A stretch of DNA of 34,958 nt from Gammaproteobacteria bacterium (GTDB lineage Bacteria; Pseudomonadota; Gammaproteobacteria; Pseudomonadales; Pseudohongiellaceae), in assembly GCA_002730035.1 (NCBI GenBank), contig PBYU01000095.1, positions 1-34,958 of the forward strand, written 5' to 3'. Each line of letters begins with the position of its first letter. Within the stretch, counting starts at the first letter, position 1. The notes beneath the pieces are model-generated. The model worked only from the letters and a program-made list of their open reading frames with translations, did no database searches and was not told the origin of the DNA. The position numbers and the translations under genes were made by a program. Positions 17,696 to 26,317 of this stretch are shown piece by piece.

Positions 17696-19444
17696 ATGTC
17701 ATTAAGATTTAACGGGTATTTAGAATCAGCAACGGGCAGCAGGCTCGCCCGGGCCATTCACGCGATGGGTCTACTGCTCCTCACGGTTAGCGCCGCGGAG
17801 TTGACCGCAGATGTAGAAGATGCCGAGCGCTGGCTCAGCGAATTTCAACCCTCAACCTTGACTCAGGCACAGCAATTGGATGAGTTGAACTGGTTCATCG
17901 AGGCTGCCAGGCCGTTTGCCGGTATGGAGATCAAGGTTGTTTCGGAGACCATTACTACCCACGAATATGAGGCCCAGACACTGGCGCGGGCCTTCACCGA
18001 AATTACCGGCATCGAAGTGACTCATGACTTGATTGGTGAAGGGGATGTGGTTGAGAAGCTGCAAACCCAGATGCAATCCGGTGAGAACATCTACGATGCC
18101 TATGTTAACGATTCAGACTTGATCGGTACGCACTTTCGTTACCAGCAGGTGCGTAATCTCAGCGACTGGATGACAGGTGAGGGCAGCAATGTTACTTCAC
18201 CTACATTAGATCTGCAGGATTTTATCGGCCTGTCTTTTACCACTGGCCCCGACGACAAGATATACCAACTTCCCGATCAGCAATTCGCGAATCTCTACTG
18301 GTTCCGTTATGACTGGTTCACCGATCCCGCTATAAAACAACGCTTCAGTGATCGCTTCGGCTATGAACTGGGAGTCCCGGTAAACTGGTCTGCCTACGAA
18401 GACATTGCAGAGTTCTTCACTAATGACATTGGTCAGATAGACGGTCAGAAGGTCTACGGCCACATGGACTACGGCAAGAAAGATCCTTCCCTCGGTTGGC
18501 GTTTCACCGATGCCTGGTTGTCCATGGCTGGTGCCGGTGACCAGGGAAGTCCCAATGGCCTGCCAGTGGACGAATGGGGTATCCGGGTAGACGGTTGCCG
18601 CCCGGTTGGTTCAACCGTTGAGCGGGGTGGCGCGACAGACGGCCCTGCGGCGGTGTATTCACTCAGCAAATACGTCAACTGGCTACAACGTTATGCACCA
18701 CCGGAAGCCGCTGGCATGGTATTCAGCGAAGCAGGTCCGGTGCCCGCCCAGGGTGCCATCGCCCAACAGATTTTCTGGTATACAACCTTTACTGCCGACA
18801 TGGTACAGTCCGGACTTCCGGTGATGAACGATGATGGCACACCGAAGTGGCGTATGGCGCCATCTCCCCATGGTGCCTACTGGGAGGAGGGCCAGAAGCT
18901 GGGTTACCAGGACACCGGTTCCTGGACACTGATGCGGTCTACCCCCGTCGACCGTGCCAAGGCGGCCTGGTTGTATGCCCAGTTCGTCACTTCCAAGACA
19001 GTCTCATTGAAGAAGAGTCATGTCGGTCTGACGATCATTCGAGATTCCGATATCCGCCATGCAAGCTTCACTGAGCGCTCTGCTGAACTGGGCGGGCTGG
19101 TAGAATTTTATCGCTCACCGGCACGGGTACAATGGACGCCGACCGGCACTAATGTGCCGGACTATCCCCGTCTGGCGCAGCTTTGGTGGCAGAATATAGG
19201 GGATGCCTCCTCTGGAGCCAAGTCGCCCCAGGAGGCGATGACTGCGCTGGCGGTTGCTCAGGAGCGCCTTATGCAGCGACTGGAACGAACTGGTGTGCTC
19301 GGTGACTGTGGCCCGCAGCTTAATGAGCGACAGAGCCGTGAATATTGGCTCAGTCAACCTGGCGCACCGAAACAGAAACTCGCAAATGAAAAACCACAAC
19401 CGATTACAATCGACTACGATGAACTGGTTAGAAGCTGGCAATAG
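17696..19444 (+). CDS. glpV: Glycerol ABC transporter substrate-binding protein GlpV
   Basis: 582-residue periplasmic binding protein, much larger than the usual 400-450 residues of carbohydrate binding proteins but normal for GlpV. The start is ATG at 17696 with GGGAG 7 bases upstream; an upstream in-frame start would overlap the DUF2160 gene. A signal peptide (MGLLLLTVSAAELTAD around residues 24-39) precedes the mature protein. The binding fold is recognisable: GMEIKVVSETITTHEYEAQT, DAYVNDSDLIGTHFR, YQDTGSWTLMRSTP. It delivers glycerol to GlpP/GlpQ. It lies in one transcription unit with DUF2160, and an alpha/beta hydrolase gene follows after 45 bases. Confidence 0.91.
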   Translation: MSLRFNGYLESATGSRLARAIHAMGLLLLTVSAAELTADVEDAERWLSEFQPSTLTQAQQLDELNWFIEAARPFAGMEIKVVSETITTHEYEAQTLARAFTEITGIEVTHDLIGEGDVVEKLQTQMQSGENIYDAYVNDSDLIGTHFRYQQVRNLSDWMTGEGSNVTSPTLDLQDFIGLSFTTGPDDKIYQLPDQQFANLYWFRYDWFTDPAIKQRFSDRFGYELGVPVNWSAYEDIAEFFTNDIGQIDGQKVYGHMDYGKKDPSLGWRFTDAWLSMAGAGDQGSPNGLPVDEWGIRVDGCRPVGSTVERGGATDGPAAVYSLSKYVNWLQRYAPPEAAGMVFSEAGPVPAQGAIAQQIFWYTTFTADMVQSGLPVMNDDGTPKWRMAPSPHGAYWEEGQKLGYQDTGSWTLMRSTPVDRAKAAWLYAQFVTSKTVSLKKSHVGLTIIRDSDIRHASFTERSAELGGLVEFYRSPARVQWTPTGTNVPDYPRLAQLWWQNIGDASSGAKSPQEAMTALAVAQERLMQRLERTGVLGDCGPQLNERQSREYWLSQPGAPKQKLANEKPQPITIDYDELVRSWQ

Positions 19445-19489
19445 GCAGTCGGCCATCCCGCTTTAAGCGGTGTACTGGAGAAACTTAAA

Positions 19490-20896
19490 ATGAAAACACA
19501 ATTACTACGCTCTGTCAGAACTATAGTTTTGTCTGCTGCTGCATTTATGCTGCCACTGTCGGGCAATGCAGGTGTGCCAGATGCCACTATTTATGGTCCG
19601 ATTGAAACCGAATCCCATCCTTCTCTGGATTCTATTTTCAGTGCGTCGGCGATTGAATTGACAGGCAATGGGTATATTGAAGAAGAATATTTCATAGGAG
19701 GCATAGCCAATCGCTATACGAATCAGGAGATGGAGAACAGCGAGATCCTGGACAGTGGTCACCGTTACCGTACGCGTCTGATCGTGAGACGCCCCCTGTC
19801 TGCTGAGCAGTTTAACGGCGTCGTAGTGGTGGAGTGGATAAACGTGACCGGTGGAACTGACAAGGATATCGACTGGTGGCAATCCGGGCATCACTTCGTG
19901 CGTAATGGCTATGCCTTCATCGCCGTTTCGGCGCAGCAGATGGGTATCGATACCATGAAGGACTGGAGTCCCGAGCGTTACTCCAGTCTGGATATCACCC
20001 ATGACGGTATGGTGACCCGCGATGCTCTGTCCTACGATATTTTTTCGGCGGTGGGAAAAGCGATTAATCGCATAGGGGAGTCATTGGGCACAAATCAAAT
20101 TGACATCATGGGTGGCCTCAAGGCGGAACAGATTCTCGCCACAGGTCATTCTCAATCCGCCAGCCGCCTGGCTACTTACCTGAATAATATCCACCCCCTG
20201 AAACCGGTGTATGACGGCGTGATGGTGCATGGCGGCGGTGGTCGAATCCGTGATGATCAGAGCGTAAAGATATTCAAGATCATGGCAGAAACCGATATGC
20301 CGCGACGGGCTGCGATGCCGCAACCGAACACCGAGACTTTTCATCAATGGGAAGTGGCAGGCACCTCTCATGTCGACATTCCCTTCGAGATGGAATGGTC
20401 CCGCGTCAGGTTATTGAGTGACGGCCTACCCCTAAGTGGTGCCGCAACTCGCGATCCCGGTTGCGCATTGCCTGCCCATAGCAGGGTACCGTTTCGCGAC
20501 GTGATGAATGCCGCCTTCGAGCACCTGGTTACCTGGGTGCGAGAGGATATTGCACCTCCGGTGGCAGAACCCTTACAGGTGGCGCGAATGATGCCAGCGC
20601 TGAAATTCGCCAGGGATGAATACGGCAATGCTCTGGGTGGCATTCGGCTGGCAGAGCACGTCGTGGCTACGGCGAAGAACACAGGAATGAACTCTGGCAC
20701 CAACGGGTTCTGCGGCCTCTACGGCTCGCACGAACCTTTTGATCAAGCTACCTTGGAGCGGCTGTATCCGGATCACGCAGCCTATGTAGCAGGGGTAAGG
20801 GCGGTGGTGAGACAGAACCTGGATGCGGGTTTTATTCTGCCATACGCAGCAGAGCGAACCATACGTGAGGCGGAAGCATCGGACATCGGTCGTTAG
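19490..20896 (+). CDS. Exported alpha/beta hydrolase (Abhydrolase_10-type domain)
   Basis: 468 residues with a Sec signal peptide (LSAAAFMLPLSGNAG, cleavage about 28). The body resembles the alpha/beta hydrolase domain family PF20091: RLIVRRPL, VVVVEWINVTGG, GYAFIAVSAQQMG, and the nucleophile elbow ATGHSQSA with Ser221. The substrate is unknown; members are annotated as esterases or hydrolases of terpenoid and lipid-like compounds. A GGAG lies about 10 bases before the ATG. It follows glpV on the same strand after 45 bases without an obvious terminator, so it may be cotranscribed. Its end is close (15 bases) to the convergent SRPBCC gene. Confidence 0.82.
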   Translation: MKTQLLRSVRTIVLSAAAFMLPLSGNAGVPDATIYGPIETESHPSLDSIFSASAIELTGNGYIEEEYFIGGIANRYTNQEMENSEILDSGHRYRTRLIVRRPLSAEQFNGVVVVEWINVTGGTDKDIDWWQSGHHFVRNGYAFIAVSAQQMGIDTMKDWSPERYSSLDITHDGMVTRDALSYDIFSAVGKAINRIGESLGTNQIDIMGGLKAEQILATGHSQSASRLATYLNNIHPLKPVYDGVMVHGGGGRIRDDQSVKIFKIMAETDMPRRAAMPQPNTETFHQWEVAGTSHVDIPFEMEWSRVRLLSDGLPLSGAATRDPGCALPAHSRVPFRDVMNAAFEHLVTWVREDIAPPVAEPLQVARMMPALKFARDEYGNALGGIRLAEHVVATAKNTGMNSGTNGFCGLYGSHEPFDQATLERLYPDHAAYVAGVRAVVRQNLDAGFILPYAAERTIREAEASDIGR

Positions 20897-20911
20897 AGTC
20901 TCTGCTACAGT

Positions 20912-21406
20912 CTACATTTTGAATTTGGCGGCAAGGGCGCTGCAGCGGGAAGTCCATGCTTTCTTAACAGCGTCTTTCTGGTCGTACAATTCGGCGGCGA
21001 GTTTAATAGTCAATTTGAGCCGAGTCTTATTGCCCACTTCCTGAAATTGCGCTGTCACCTTACTCTCGCAATTGGGCTGTGTACTGCTTCGCCAGCTGAA
21101 TACAAGTTTATTGGGAATATCCAGTTCCAGATACTCTCCGTTATGTATTATCTCTAATCCCTTGTAGTCAATAGTGAAGCAGAACGTACCACCTTTCCTG
21201 ACTTCATTTTCCAGGCTGACGACTTTTCCCTGTTGGGCATGAGCTGTGAACATCCAGTCACCAATAAATACCGGTATAAGCCAGTGATCGAATGCCTGCT
21301 GACTGGAGGCGTTGATGGTCTTGGAGAGATTAATCGTGGTAGCTTTTCCTGCGGGTTGCAGCGGAGCAGACGGTTCTTCGAACATGGAAAGCTGATTACT
21401 GGTCAT
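20912..21406 (-). CDS. SRPBCC/AHSA1-like domain protein
   Basis: 164-residue cytoplasmic protein with the START/Bet v 1-like helix-grip fold of the AHSA1 family: ATTINLSKTINASSQQAFDHW, then IGDWMF, the charged GTFCFTIDYKGLEIIHNGEYLE, KLVFSWRSS, and a C-terminal long helix. Such proteins bind small hydrophobic ligands or act in stress responses; no specific role can be given. The ATG at 21406 starts 5 bases after the stop of the small haem protein gene. An in-frame GTG at 21421 would overlap it by 11 bases, so the two genes are coupled. Confidence 0.8.
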   Translation of the reverse strand: MTSNQLSMFEEPSAPLQPAGKATTINLSKTINASSQQAFDHWLIPVFIGDWMFTAHAQQGKVVSLENEVRKGGTFCFTIDYKGLEIIHNGEYLELDIPNKLVFSWRSSTQPNCESKVTAQFQEVGNKTRLKLTIKLAAELYDQKDAVKKAWTSRCSALAAKFKM

Positions 21407-21410
21407 CTTG

Positions 21411-21707
21411 TTAGTCTGCACCGAATGGATTATCCGGCAAAAGTTCCGCCGCTAAGCCCGCCCGGCGTGTCGATTCTTTCTGTCCGTAGTTGCTGGCGAG
21501 ATAATTCAGTATCGAGTCTTCCACAGCTGTTTCCAGTTCATGTAATTCATAGGTCTGGCGCATCCAGGTGATGCGTCTCTTCCATACTTCGCGGCAACTG
21601 GAATTCCGGCTGATCAGCTGTGCCGAATGGCATTCGATACAGTTCGCTTGCACCAGTTTCCAGCTATCCTCCAGCACTCTGACTGGTGCTGACAGGGGTG
21701 AAAGCAT
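21411..21707 (-). CDS. Small c-type cytochrome-like protein without signal peptide
   Basis: 98 residues with one haem c motif, CIECH (23-27), preceded by SWKLVQAN. Downstream ITWMRQTYELHELE and ILNYLASNYG resemble the C-terminal half of small exported monohaem cytochromes of gammaproteobacteria, where a Met and an aromatic stretch follow. Such a haem can only be attached in the periplasm, but the frame is closed by a TAA three codons before the ATG and the N-terminus MLSPLSAPVRV is not a signal peptide. I found no signal sequence in the other frames of the 115 bases upstream. The gene may be an N-terminally truncated remnant or start differently. It overlaps or abuts the SRPBCC gene. Confidence 0.6.
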   Translation of the reverse strand: MLSPLSAPVRVLEDSWKLVQANCIECHSAQLISRNSSCREVWKRRITWMRQTYELHELETAVEDSILNYLASNYGQKESTRRAGLAAELLPDNPFGAD

Positions 21708-21822
21708 TCTTGTTTTTTAGCGGTAATTCCCGGCTACTGCTGTTGATTACTGCCGTGTTTTCTATCGTGCAGTGATTTTCAGCGAGATTAGCAAATATGC
21801 GGAATCAGGTCCAAAGTCAGAA

Positions 21823-22599
21823 TCAAAGCGGTTTCTGCAATTTGAGAAGAAAGCGATCGGTATTACGATTGAGGCGGGGATCGAAAATGCTGCGGCTATG
21901 ATCGTCACTGGGCGAGCGCAATAACTCACTGGACTCCACATCGAATCCGGCTTGCTCTGCCAGGTCGATTGCCTGTTGGGTTTGCATGCGATGCATGTCG
22001 CTGTTGTCGCGCCCGGCAATGCCAATATGATCGGTCACACCAATGACGCCTCCAGGCTTCAGAAGGGTCTTTAGTTGCAGCAACATGTTCAGGGTGCGAT
22101 CCGGATTGGGATTGTAGTAGTCGTGCAGAGTCTGAGCGACAATTACCGCATCAAGGGATTCCTCTGCCAGTCTAATTTCTCGAAGCGGCCTGACGATTTG
22201 CGTGACATTGCTCAGATTGCCCCTGAGAATCTTGTTATCCAGAGCGTCACCCTGCGTTATGTTCTGACGATCTTCTACGAAACGTAAACCACGGGGTGTG
22301 TTCTGAGCATACACGACGCCATCTGGACCGACTGCCCTGGACAGGATAAAGGTGTAGTAACCTCCCGCCGCGTAAAGATCCAGCACGGTCATGCCGGCTT
22401 CGATTCCTAGAAACTCCAGTACCTCGACAGGTTTTCGAACGCTATCCCGCACAAAATCCGTGACCTCACGATCCGGTCCTGAGATAGCGCGGCGCAGGCT
22501 CTGGGTGTCAAGCTGCGCCCCGGCTGGCAGCATAATGAACAGTAAAGACAAGCCCAGGGAGATGGTTTTCAAAACTGTCCATTTGTTTAATGTATACAT
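21823..22599 (-). CDS. Class I SAM-dependent methyltransferase with signal peptide
   Basis: 258 residues. A hydrophobic N-terminus (LKTISLGLSLLFIMLPAGAQ, 10-29) looks like a Sec signal peptide with an AXA-like cleavage site. A Rossmann methyltransferase fold follows: motif I VLDLYAAGGYYTF, an acidic GDALDN, motif IV-like SLDAVIVAQTLHDYY, and KTLLKPGGVIGVTDH. Motif I has Tyr where Gly is usual (VLDLGAGxG). Export is odd for an enzyme that needs cytosolic S-adenosylmethionine. Homologous exported proteins exist as a family, but their reaction is unknown to me. The start is ATG at 22599, with GAG about 8 bases upstream. It follows a DUF2214 gene by 35 bases. Confidence 0.83.
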   Translation of the reverse strand: MYTLNKWTVLKTISLGLSLLFIMLPAGAQLDTQSLRRAISGPDREVTDFVRDSVRKPVEVLEFLGIEAGMTVLDLYAAGGYYTFILSRAVGPDGVVYAQNTPRGLRFVEDRQNITQGDALDNKILRGNLSNVTQIVRPLREIRLAEESLDAVIVAQTLHDYYNPNPDRTLNMLLQLKTLLKPGGVIGVTDHIGIAGRDNSDMHRMQTQQAIDLAEQAGFDVESSELLRSPSDDHSRSIFDPRLNRNTDRFLLKLQKPL

Positions 22600-22634
22600 C
22601 GTGAAAACTCTGATTCGCCACCAAATATTAACTG

Positions 22635-23072
22635 TTATATGTTCAGCCCTATTCCACGAGCCATCAGATAAGCCAGCGCTGGAAGTATTACCAGAAACAG
22701 CAGTTCCAGTCTCATTAGCAGGCGCACAAAAGCTGGCACGGCAGTTTCCTTGACAGCGTCTCTTCTGACCTTGAAGAAAAAGAATGTTGGATAGATAGAA
22801 AGTGGCGCAGCAAACGCGAACAGAACTATCTTTATCTGAAAAAATAGATTCATCCCGTAGAACACCATGGGTTTTCCTACCCCGAGCCAGAGAGTCAAGC
22901 CGAATACAGCTACCAGAATAGCGCTTATCCTGAAGATGTTGTCCACCTTGACCAGATTTCTGCCATCTTCATCGCTTATTGTATGACCGATCGCCATGTT
23001 CTCGATAATAAGCGTAATAGCCAGTACTAAGATGGCCAGGTAGTGTAGCAGGCGAAAGATTATATACAGCAC
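22635..23072 (-). CDS. DUF2214-like membrane protein
   Basis: 145-residue inner-membrane protein with four hydrophobic segments. The pattern RLLHYLAILVLAITLIIEN, ...LVKVDNIFRISAILVAVFG..., FYGMNLFFQIKIVLF and ...SIYPTFFFFKVRR matches the DUF2214 family, whose function is unknown. The start is GTG at 23072, with no clear ribosome binding site. It is the first gene of the minus-strand run DUF2214, methyltransferase, cytochrome-like, SRPBCC. The upstream region (23073-23209) is shared with the divergent MFS gene. Confidence 0.78.
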   Translation of the reverse strand: MLYIIFRLLHYLAILVLAITLIIENMAIGHTISDEDGRNLVKVDNIFRISAILVAVFGLTLWLGVGKPMVFYGMNLFFQIKIVLFAFAAPLSIYPTFFFFKVRRDAVKETAVPAFVRLLMRLELLFLVILPALAYLMARGIGLNI

Positions 23073-23182
23073 GGCGCTATCATACTGGAATTAGGGCAAT
23101 TGGACTTGAGATTCGTCAAATAGATGCTGATTTCCGGCGTTTCTTGCTATGCTTCAGCCTGCTGTGCGCTTGACAGGACAGA

Positions 23183-23188
23183 TATAAT
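23183..23188 (+). promoter_or_regulatory. Possible -10 element for the MFS transporter operon
   Basis: A perfect TATAAT lies 22 bases before the ATG. A perfect TTGACA is also present at 23170-23175 but only 7 bases away, too close to be its -35 partner. The leader from this -10 would be very short and would still include the GGAG at 23200. Uncertain. Confidence 0.3.
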
Positions 23189-23209
23189 GATATCAACCCG
23201 GAGATACTC

Positions 23210-24577
23210 ATGATGACAGAATTAAATAATCCCGCTGCTGGTGTTATGGGTGAAGCCCATCTTAAAACCAGTATGCGCAAGGTTGCACTGACCGCTTTAG
23301 CCGGTACCAGTATCGAATGGTATGACTTCTTCCTCTACGCGACAGCGGCAGCACTGGTATTTCCGGTGGCTTTTTTCCCCGAGTCTACACCCACCATGGG
23401 CCTGATCCTGTCCTTCGGCACGTTCGCCTTCGGGTTCATAGCCAGGCCGGTTGGCGGCATAATCTTCGGTCACTTCGGCGATCGCATTGGCCGCAAACGT
23501 ACCCTGGTAATTGCCCTGATGTTGATGGGCATTGCCTCTACCATGATAGGACTGATGCCGACCTACGCCACCATCGGTATCGCGGCACCCATTCTGCTGA
23601 CAATTTTGCGATTCGCCCAGGGTTTGGCGATCGGTGGGCAATGGGGTGGTGCCATGCTACTGGTAACTGAGAGTGCCCCGGCGGATAAGCGGGGATGGTA
23701 TGGCGCCTATGCACAAGCGGGGGCGCCCGTTGGCGTAATTCTGGCCAACCTGGCCTTTATTATTATCAGCGCTACATTCTCTGAAGAATTTTTCATGAGC
23801 TGGGGTTGGCGCATTCCATTCCTGGCCAGCGTGTTACTGATAGGCATCAGTATGTATGTGCAGCTGAATATGGAAGACACCGATGCCTTCAAGGAACTGG
23901 AAGAGATCAAGCAACAACGCCTGGCTGAAACATCGGGCACCCATGAACCTGTACACCGCTCGCCGGTGCTGGAAGCCATAATCAAGTATCCGAAGCGAAT
24001 CGCCCTGGCGGCAGGCGCATTTTTATCGGTACAGGTTGCCTTCTATATTTTGATCGGTTTTATCCTGGCCTATGGAAGCGATCCTGGTGGAGCCAATATG
24101 ACACGGGATAGTATGTTGGCGGCGGTACTCATTGCCTCTACACTGCAAATTCCAACTCAATTCTGGGCATCTGCCTATTCCGATCGCCATGGCAGGCGCG
24201 GCATCTTCATGTTGGGTGCCATTCTTACGGGCATCTGGGCCTTCGCCCTGTTCCCGCTGGTGGATACCGGAAACTTCTGGCTTATCACATTGGGCATCAC
24301 TGGTGGTCTGGTATTTCTGGGTCTCATGTACGGGCCACAGGCAGCATTTTTCACAGAATTGTTCAGTACTGAAGTTAGATATTCCGGAGCTTCTCTCGGC
24401 TATCAGGTAGGTGCGATACTGGGTGGCGCCTTTGCTCCTACCATTGCAACGATTCTCTGGACCGAGTACGCCGTAGTCTGGGTGTCGGTGTATATCGCTG
24501 TTGCCTCTGTGTTATCTCTGTTGTCGGTATTTATGCTGACCGAAACTTATCAGACCAGTTTGCAGGCAACCGACTAG
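23210..24577 (+). CDS. MFS transporter, metabolite:H+ symporter type
   Basis: 455-residue inner-membrane protein with 12 hydrophobic segments. The start has ATGATG at 23210 and GGAG 6 bases upstream. The metabolite:H+ symporter (MHS) subfamily hallmark is present near the N-terminus, GTSIEWYDFFLYATAAALVF, followed by MFS motif A GHFGDRIGRKRTLV. Relatives carry shikimate, proline/betaine, alpha-ketoglutarate or other carboxylates. The next gene, 34 bases on, is an alpha-hydroxy-acid dehydrogenase, so a hydroxy acid such as lactate is a reasonable substrate guess. Confidence 0.88.
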   Translation: MMTELNNPAAGVMGEAHLKTSMRKVALTALAGTSIEWYDFFLYATAAALVFPVAFFPESTPTMGLILSFGTFAFGFIARPVGGIIFGHFGDRIGRKRTLVIALMLMGIASTMIGLMPTYATIGIAAPILLTILRFAQGLAIGGQWGGAMLLVTESAPADKRGWYGAYAQAGAPVGVILANLAFIIISATFSEEFFMSWGWRIPFLASVLLIGISMYVQLNMEDTDAFKELEEIKQQRLAETSGTHEPVHRSPVLEAIIKYPKRIALAAGAFLSVQVAFYILIGFILAYGSDPGGANMTRDSMLAAVLIASTLQIPTQFWASAYSDRHGRRGIFMLGAILTGIWAFALFPLVDTGNFWLITLGITGGLVFLGLMYGPQAAFFTELFSTEVRYSGASLGYQVGAILGGAFAPTIATILWTEYAVVWVSVYIAVASVLSLLSVFMLTETYQTSLQATD

Positions 24578-24611
24578 GTTTTCACAGCCAACAAAGGAAG
24601 AGGTAGACGAC

Positions 24612-25760
24612 TTGGGTATAAAAGACTGTTACAACACGTCAGATTTTCGGAAGGCAGCTAAAAAGAGACTTCCGGCACCTTTGTTTCACTATATCGACGG
24701 TGGGGCGGATGATGAGGTTACACTCAGGCGTAATATAGAAGCCTTCGATAATTGCCGCCTGATCCCCAATGCCCTGGCTGATCTAACCGGAATGGAGCTC
24801 GGTGTGAACGTGCTGGGACAGGATATCGACTGGCCGGTGTTCTGTTCACCCACCGCCATGAGCCGTCTGTTTCACCATGAAGGCGAGCATGCCGTAGCGC
24901 GTGCCGCCCACAATCTTAAGACCATGTACAGCTTGTCTTCGCTTTCAACCACCAGTATCGAGGAAGTCGGCGCCAGCACACCTGGCCCGAAGTGTTTTCA
25001 GCTCTATATTCACAAGGATCGGGGGCTCAGTTGGGATTTTATTGACCGCTGTAAAGAGGCCAACTATTCAGCCATCTGCCTGACCGTGGATACGCTGGTG
25101 GCGGGAAATCGAGAGAAGGATCTCTACACCGGGATGACTATTCCGCCGAAGTTTACCCTCAAGAGCCTGATCAGCTTTGCGACCCATCCCAGTTGGAGTT
25201 TGAATTATCTGTTGCGCAGAAAATTCGAACTGGCAAACGTGGCGGGCAAGATAGACGAAGGCACAGGCGAGTTGAGTTCCATCATCGAATATATAAATAA
25301 CCAGTTTGATCGATCTCTTACCTGGAAGGATGCCGAGCAGGCGATTGAGCGCTGGGGAGGTCCTTTTGCTATTAAGGGTGTGATGTCGGTGGAAGACGCC
25401 AGACGGGCCGTGGACGTTGGAGCCAGTGCGGTGATGATCTCCAATCATGGGGGTCGCCAGCTGGACGGCTCGACCGCACCATTCGATCAACTCGGCCCCA
25501 TCATCGACGCAGTAGGCGACGAAATCGAAGTCATCGTGGACGGTGGTGTGCGTCGTGGTACCCATGTTCTCAAGGCGCTGGCTATGGGGGCCAAGGCTTG
25601 TATGGTCGGGCGGGGTTACCTGTACGCACTAGCCGCCGGTGGGCAGCCAGCTGTCGAGCGGGCACTAATCCGGCTACGGGAAGAAATCGAAAGAGATATG
25701 ATTCTGATGGGATGCCGGTCGATCGAGGAACTGGATCGCTCCAAACTGCATTTCGATTGA
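24612..25760 (+). CDS. FMN-dependent alpha-hydroxy-acid dehydrogenase (LldD-like)
   Basis: 382-residue TIM-barrel flavoprotein that oxidises an (S)-2-hydroxy acid to the keto acid. Characteristic segments: FHYIDGGADDEVTLRRN, FCSPTAMSRLFHHEGEHAVARAA, FQLYIHKDRGLS, LTVDTLVAGNREKD, the catalytic His279 and Arg282 in SNHGGRQLDG, and VIVDGGVRRGTHVLKALAMGA binding FMN phosphate. The start is TTG at 24612 with GAGG 8 bases upstream. Length and pattern match L-lactate dehydrogenase (LldD), but glycolate, mandelate and other hydroxy acids are handled by close relatives. It probably forms an operon with the MFS gene. The stop faces the ydbL stop across 4 bases. Confidence 0.9.
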   Translation: MGIKDCYNTSDFRKAAKKRLPAPLFHYIDGGADDEVTLRRNIEAFDNCRLIPNALADLTGMELGVNVLGQDIDWPVFCSPTAMSRLFHHEGEHAVARAAHNLKTMYSLSSLSTTSIEEVGASTPGPKCFQLYIHKDRGLSWDFIDRCKEANYSAICLTVDTLVAGNREKDLYTGMTIPPKFTLKSLISFATHPSWSLNYLLRRKFELANVAGKIDEGTGELSSIIEYINNQFDRSLTWKDAEQAIERWGGPFAIKGVMSVEDARRAVDVGASAVMISNHGGRQLDGSTAPFDQLGPIIDAVGDEIEVIVDGGVRRGTHVLKALAMGAKACMVGRGYLYALAAGGQPAVERALIRLREEIERDMILMGCRSIEELDRSKLHFD

Positions 25761-25764
25761 GGGC

Positions 25765-26100
25765 TTACTTTCTAACCCAGTCTCCGCTGGCATTTTGTAA
25801 AAAGTGGCCGGACTGAGTCGCTTCGATAGCGCGCTCGTAGGCGACTGCAGCGACCTGCTCAACGGAAATGCCATTTTGCTGGGCAATCTGCTGATAGCGT
25901 TGCCTGCGTTGAGAATTGACATCACGCAACAGCGCTACCACGTCTGAAGCTGCGTTATTGACTACTAATCCCACGTAGCCGTCGCGCTGTTCACCCACCA
26001 ATCCCTCAGCTTTGGCTTCCTGCAGCGTAACCGCATGGGCGGCGGGAATCAGCAGCAGTAGCAGAAACAGGGTAGCGGTGCTGTGAACTAATTTCTTCAT
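25765..26100 (-). CDS. ydbL: YdbL/DUF1318 periplasmic protein
   Basis: 111 residues with a signal peptide (LFLLLLLIPAAHA, cleavage about 23). The DUF1318 pattern is present: LQEAKAEGLVGEQRDGYVG and ...VNSQRRQRYQQIAQQNGISVEQV. In Escherichia coli YdbL works with the lipoprotein YnbE and the AsmA-like protein YdbH, which takes part in phospholipid movement between inner and outer membrane; YdbL is thought to assist YnbE-YdbH complex formation. The ATG at 26100 is preferred over an in-frame start at 26136. It is the last gene of the ydbH-ynbE-ydbL order. Confidence 0.88.
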   Translation of the reverse strand: MKKLVHSTATLFLLLLLIPAAHAVTLQEAKAEGLVGEQRDGYVGLVVNNAASDVVALLRDVNSQRRQRYQQIAQQNGISVEQVAAVAYERAIEATQSGHFLQNASGDWVRK

Positions 26101-26122
26101 GGTCAGATCCCTCTCCCAAGCC

Positions 26123-26317
26123 TTAGAACAAGCCACTGTCTAATGTAAAGATATCGTCCAGCTCTTCTTCGACCTGCACGCGAATCTCGTGCTCGATTCG
26201 CACATTGAGATTAATCGTAATGGGTTCGTTGGGCATAGCCACCTGTACGGTGGGTGTGCAGCTTGAAAGAATTAATCCGCCGAGAGACAGTGCGTATAAC
26301 GATAGAGTTTTCTTCAT
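26123..26317 (-). CDS. ynbE: YnbE-like outer-membrane lipoprotein
   Basis: 64 residues from MKKTLSLYAL, with a lipobox LSSC and lipidated Cys20; residue +2 is Thr, so outer-membrane sorting is expected. The mature part is short (about 45 residues), with an acidic C-terminus EEELDDIFTLDSGLF and the NEPITINLNVRIEHEI stretch typical for YnbE. In E. coli YnbE forms a beta-stranded continuation of YdbH into the outer membrane. It lies between ydbL and ydbH; 190 bases separate it from the ydbH stop. Confidence 0.86.
   Translation of the reverse strand: MKKTLSLYALSLGGLILSSCTPTVQVAMPNEPITINLNVRIEHEIRVQVEEELDDIFTLDSGLF

Noticed and set aside
19458..19475. CCGCTT-T-AAGCGG after glpV as a terminator
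   Set aside because: The loop is too small for the full stem and no T run follows; it lies directly upstream of the hydrolase ribosome binding site.
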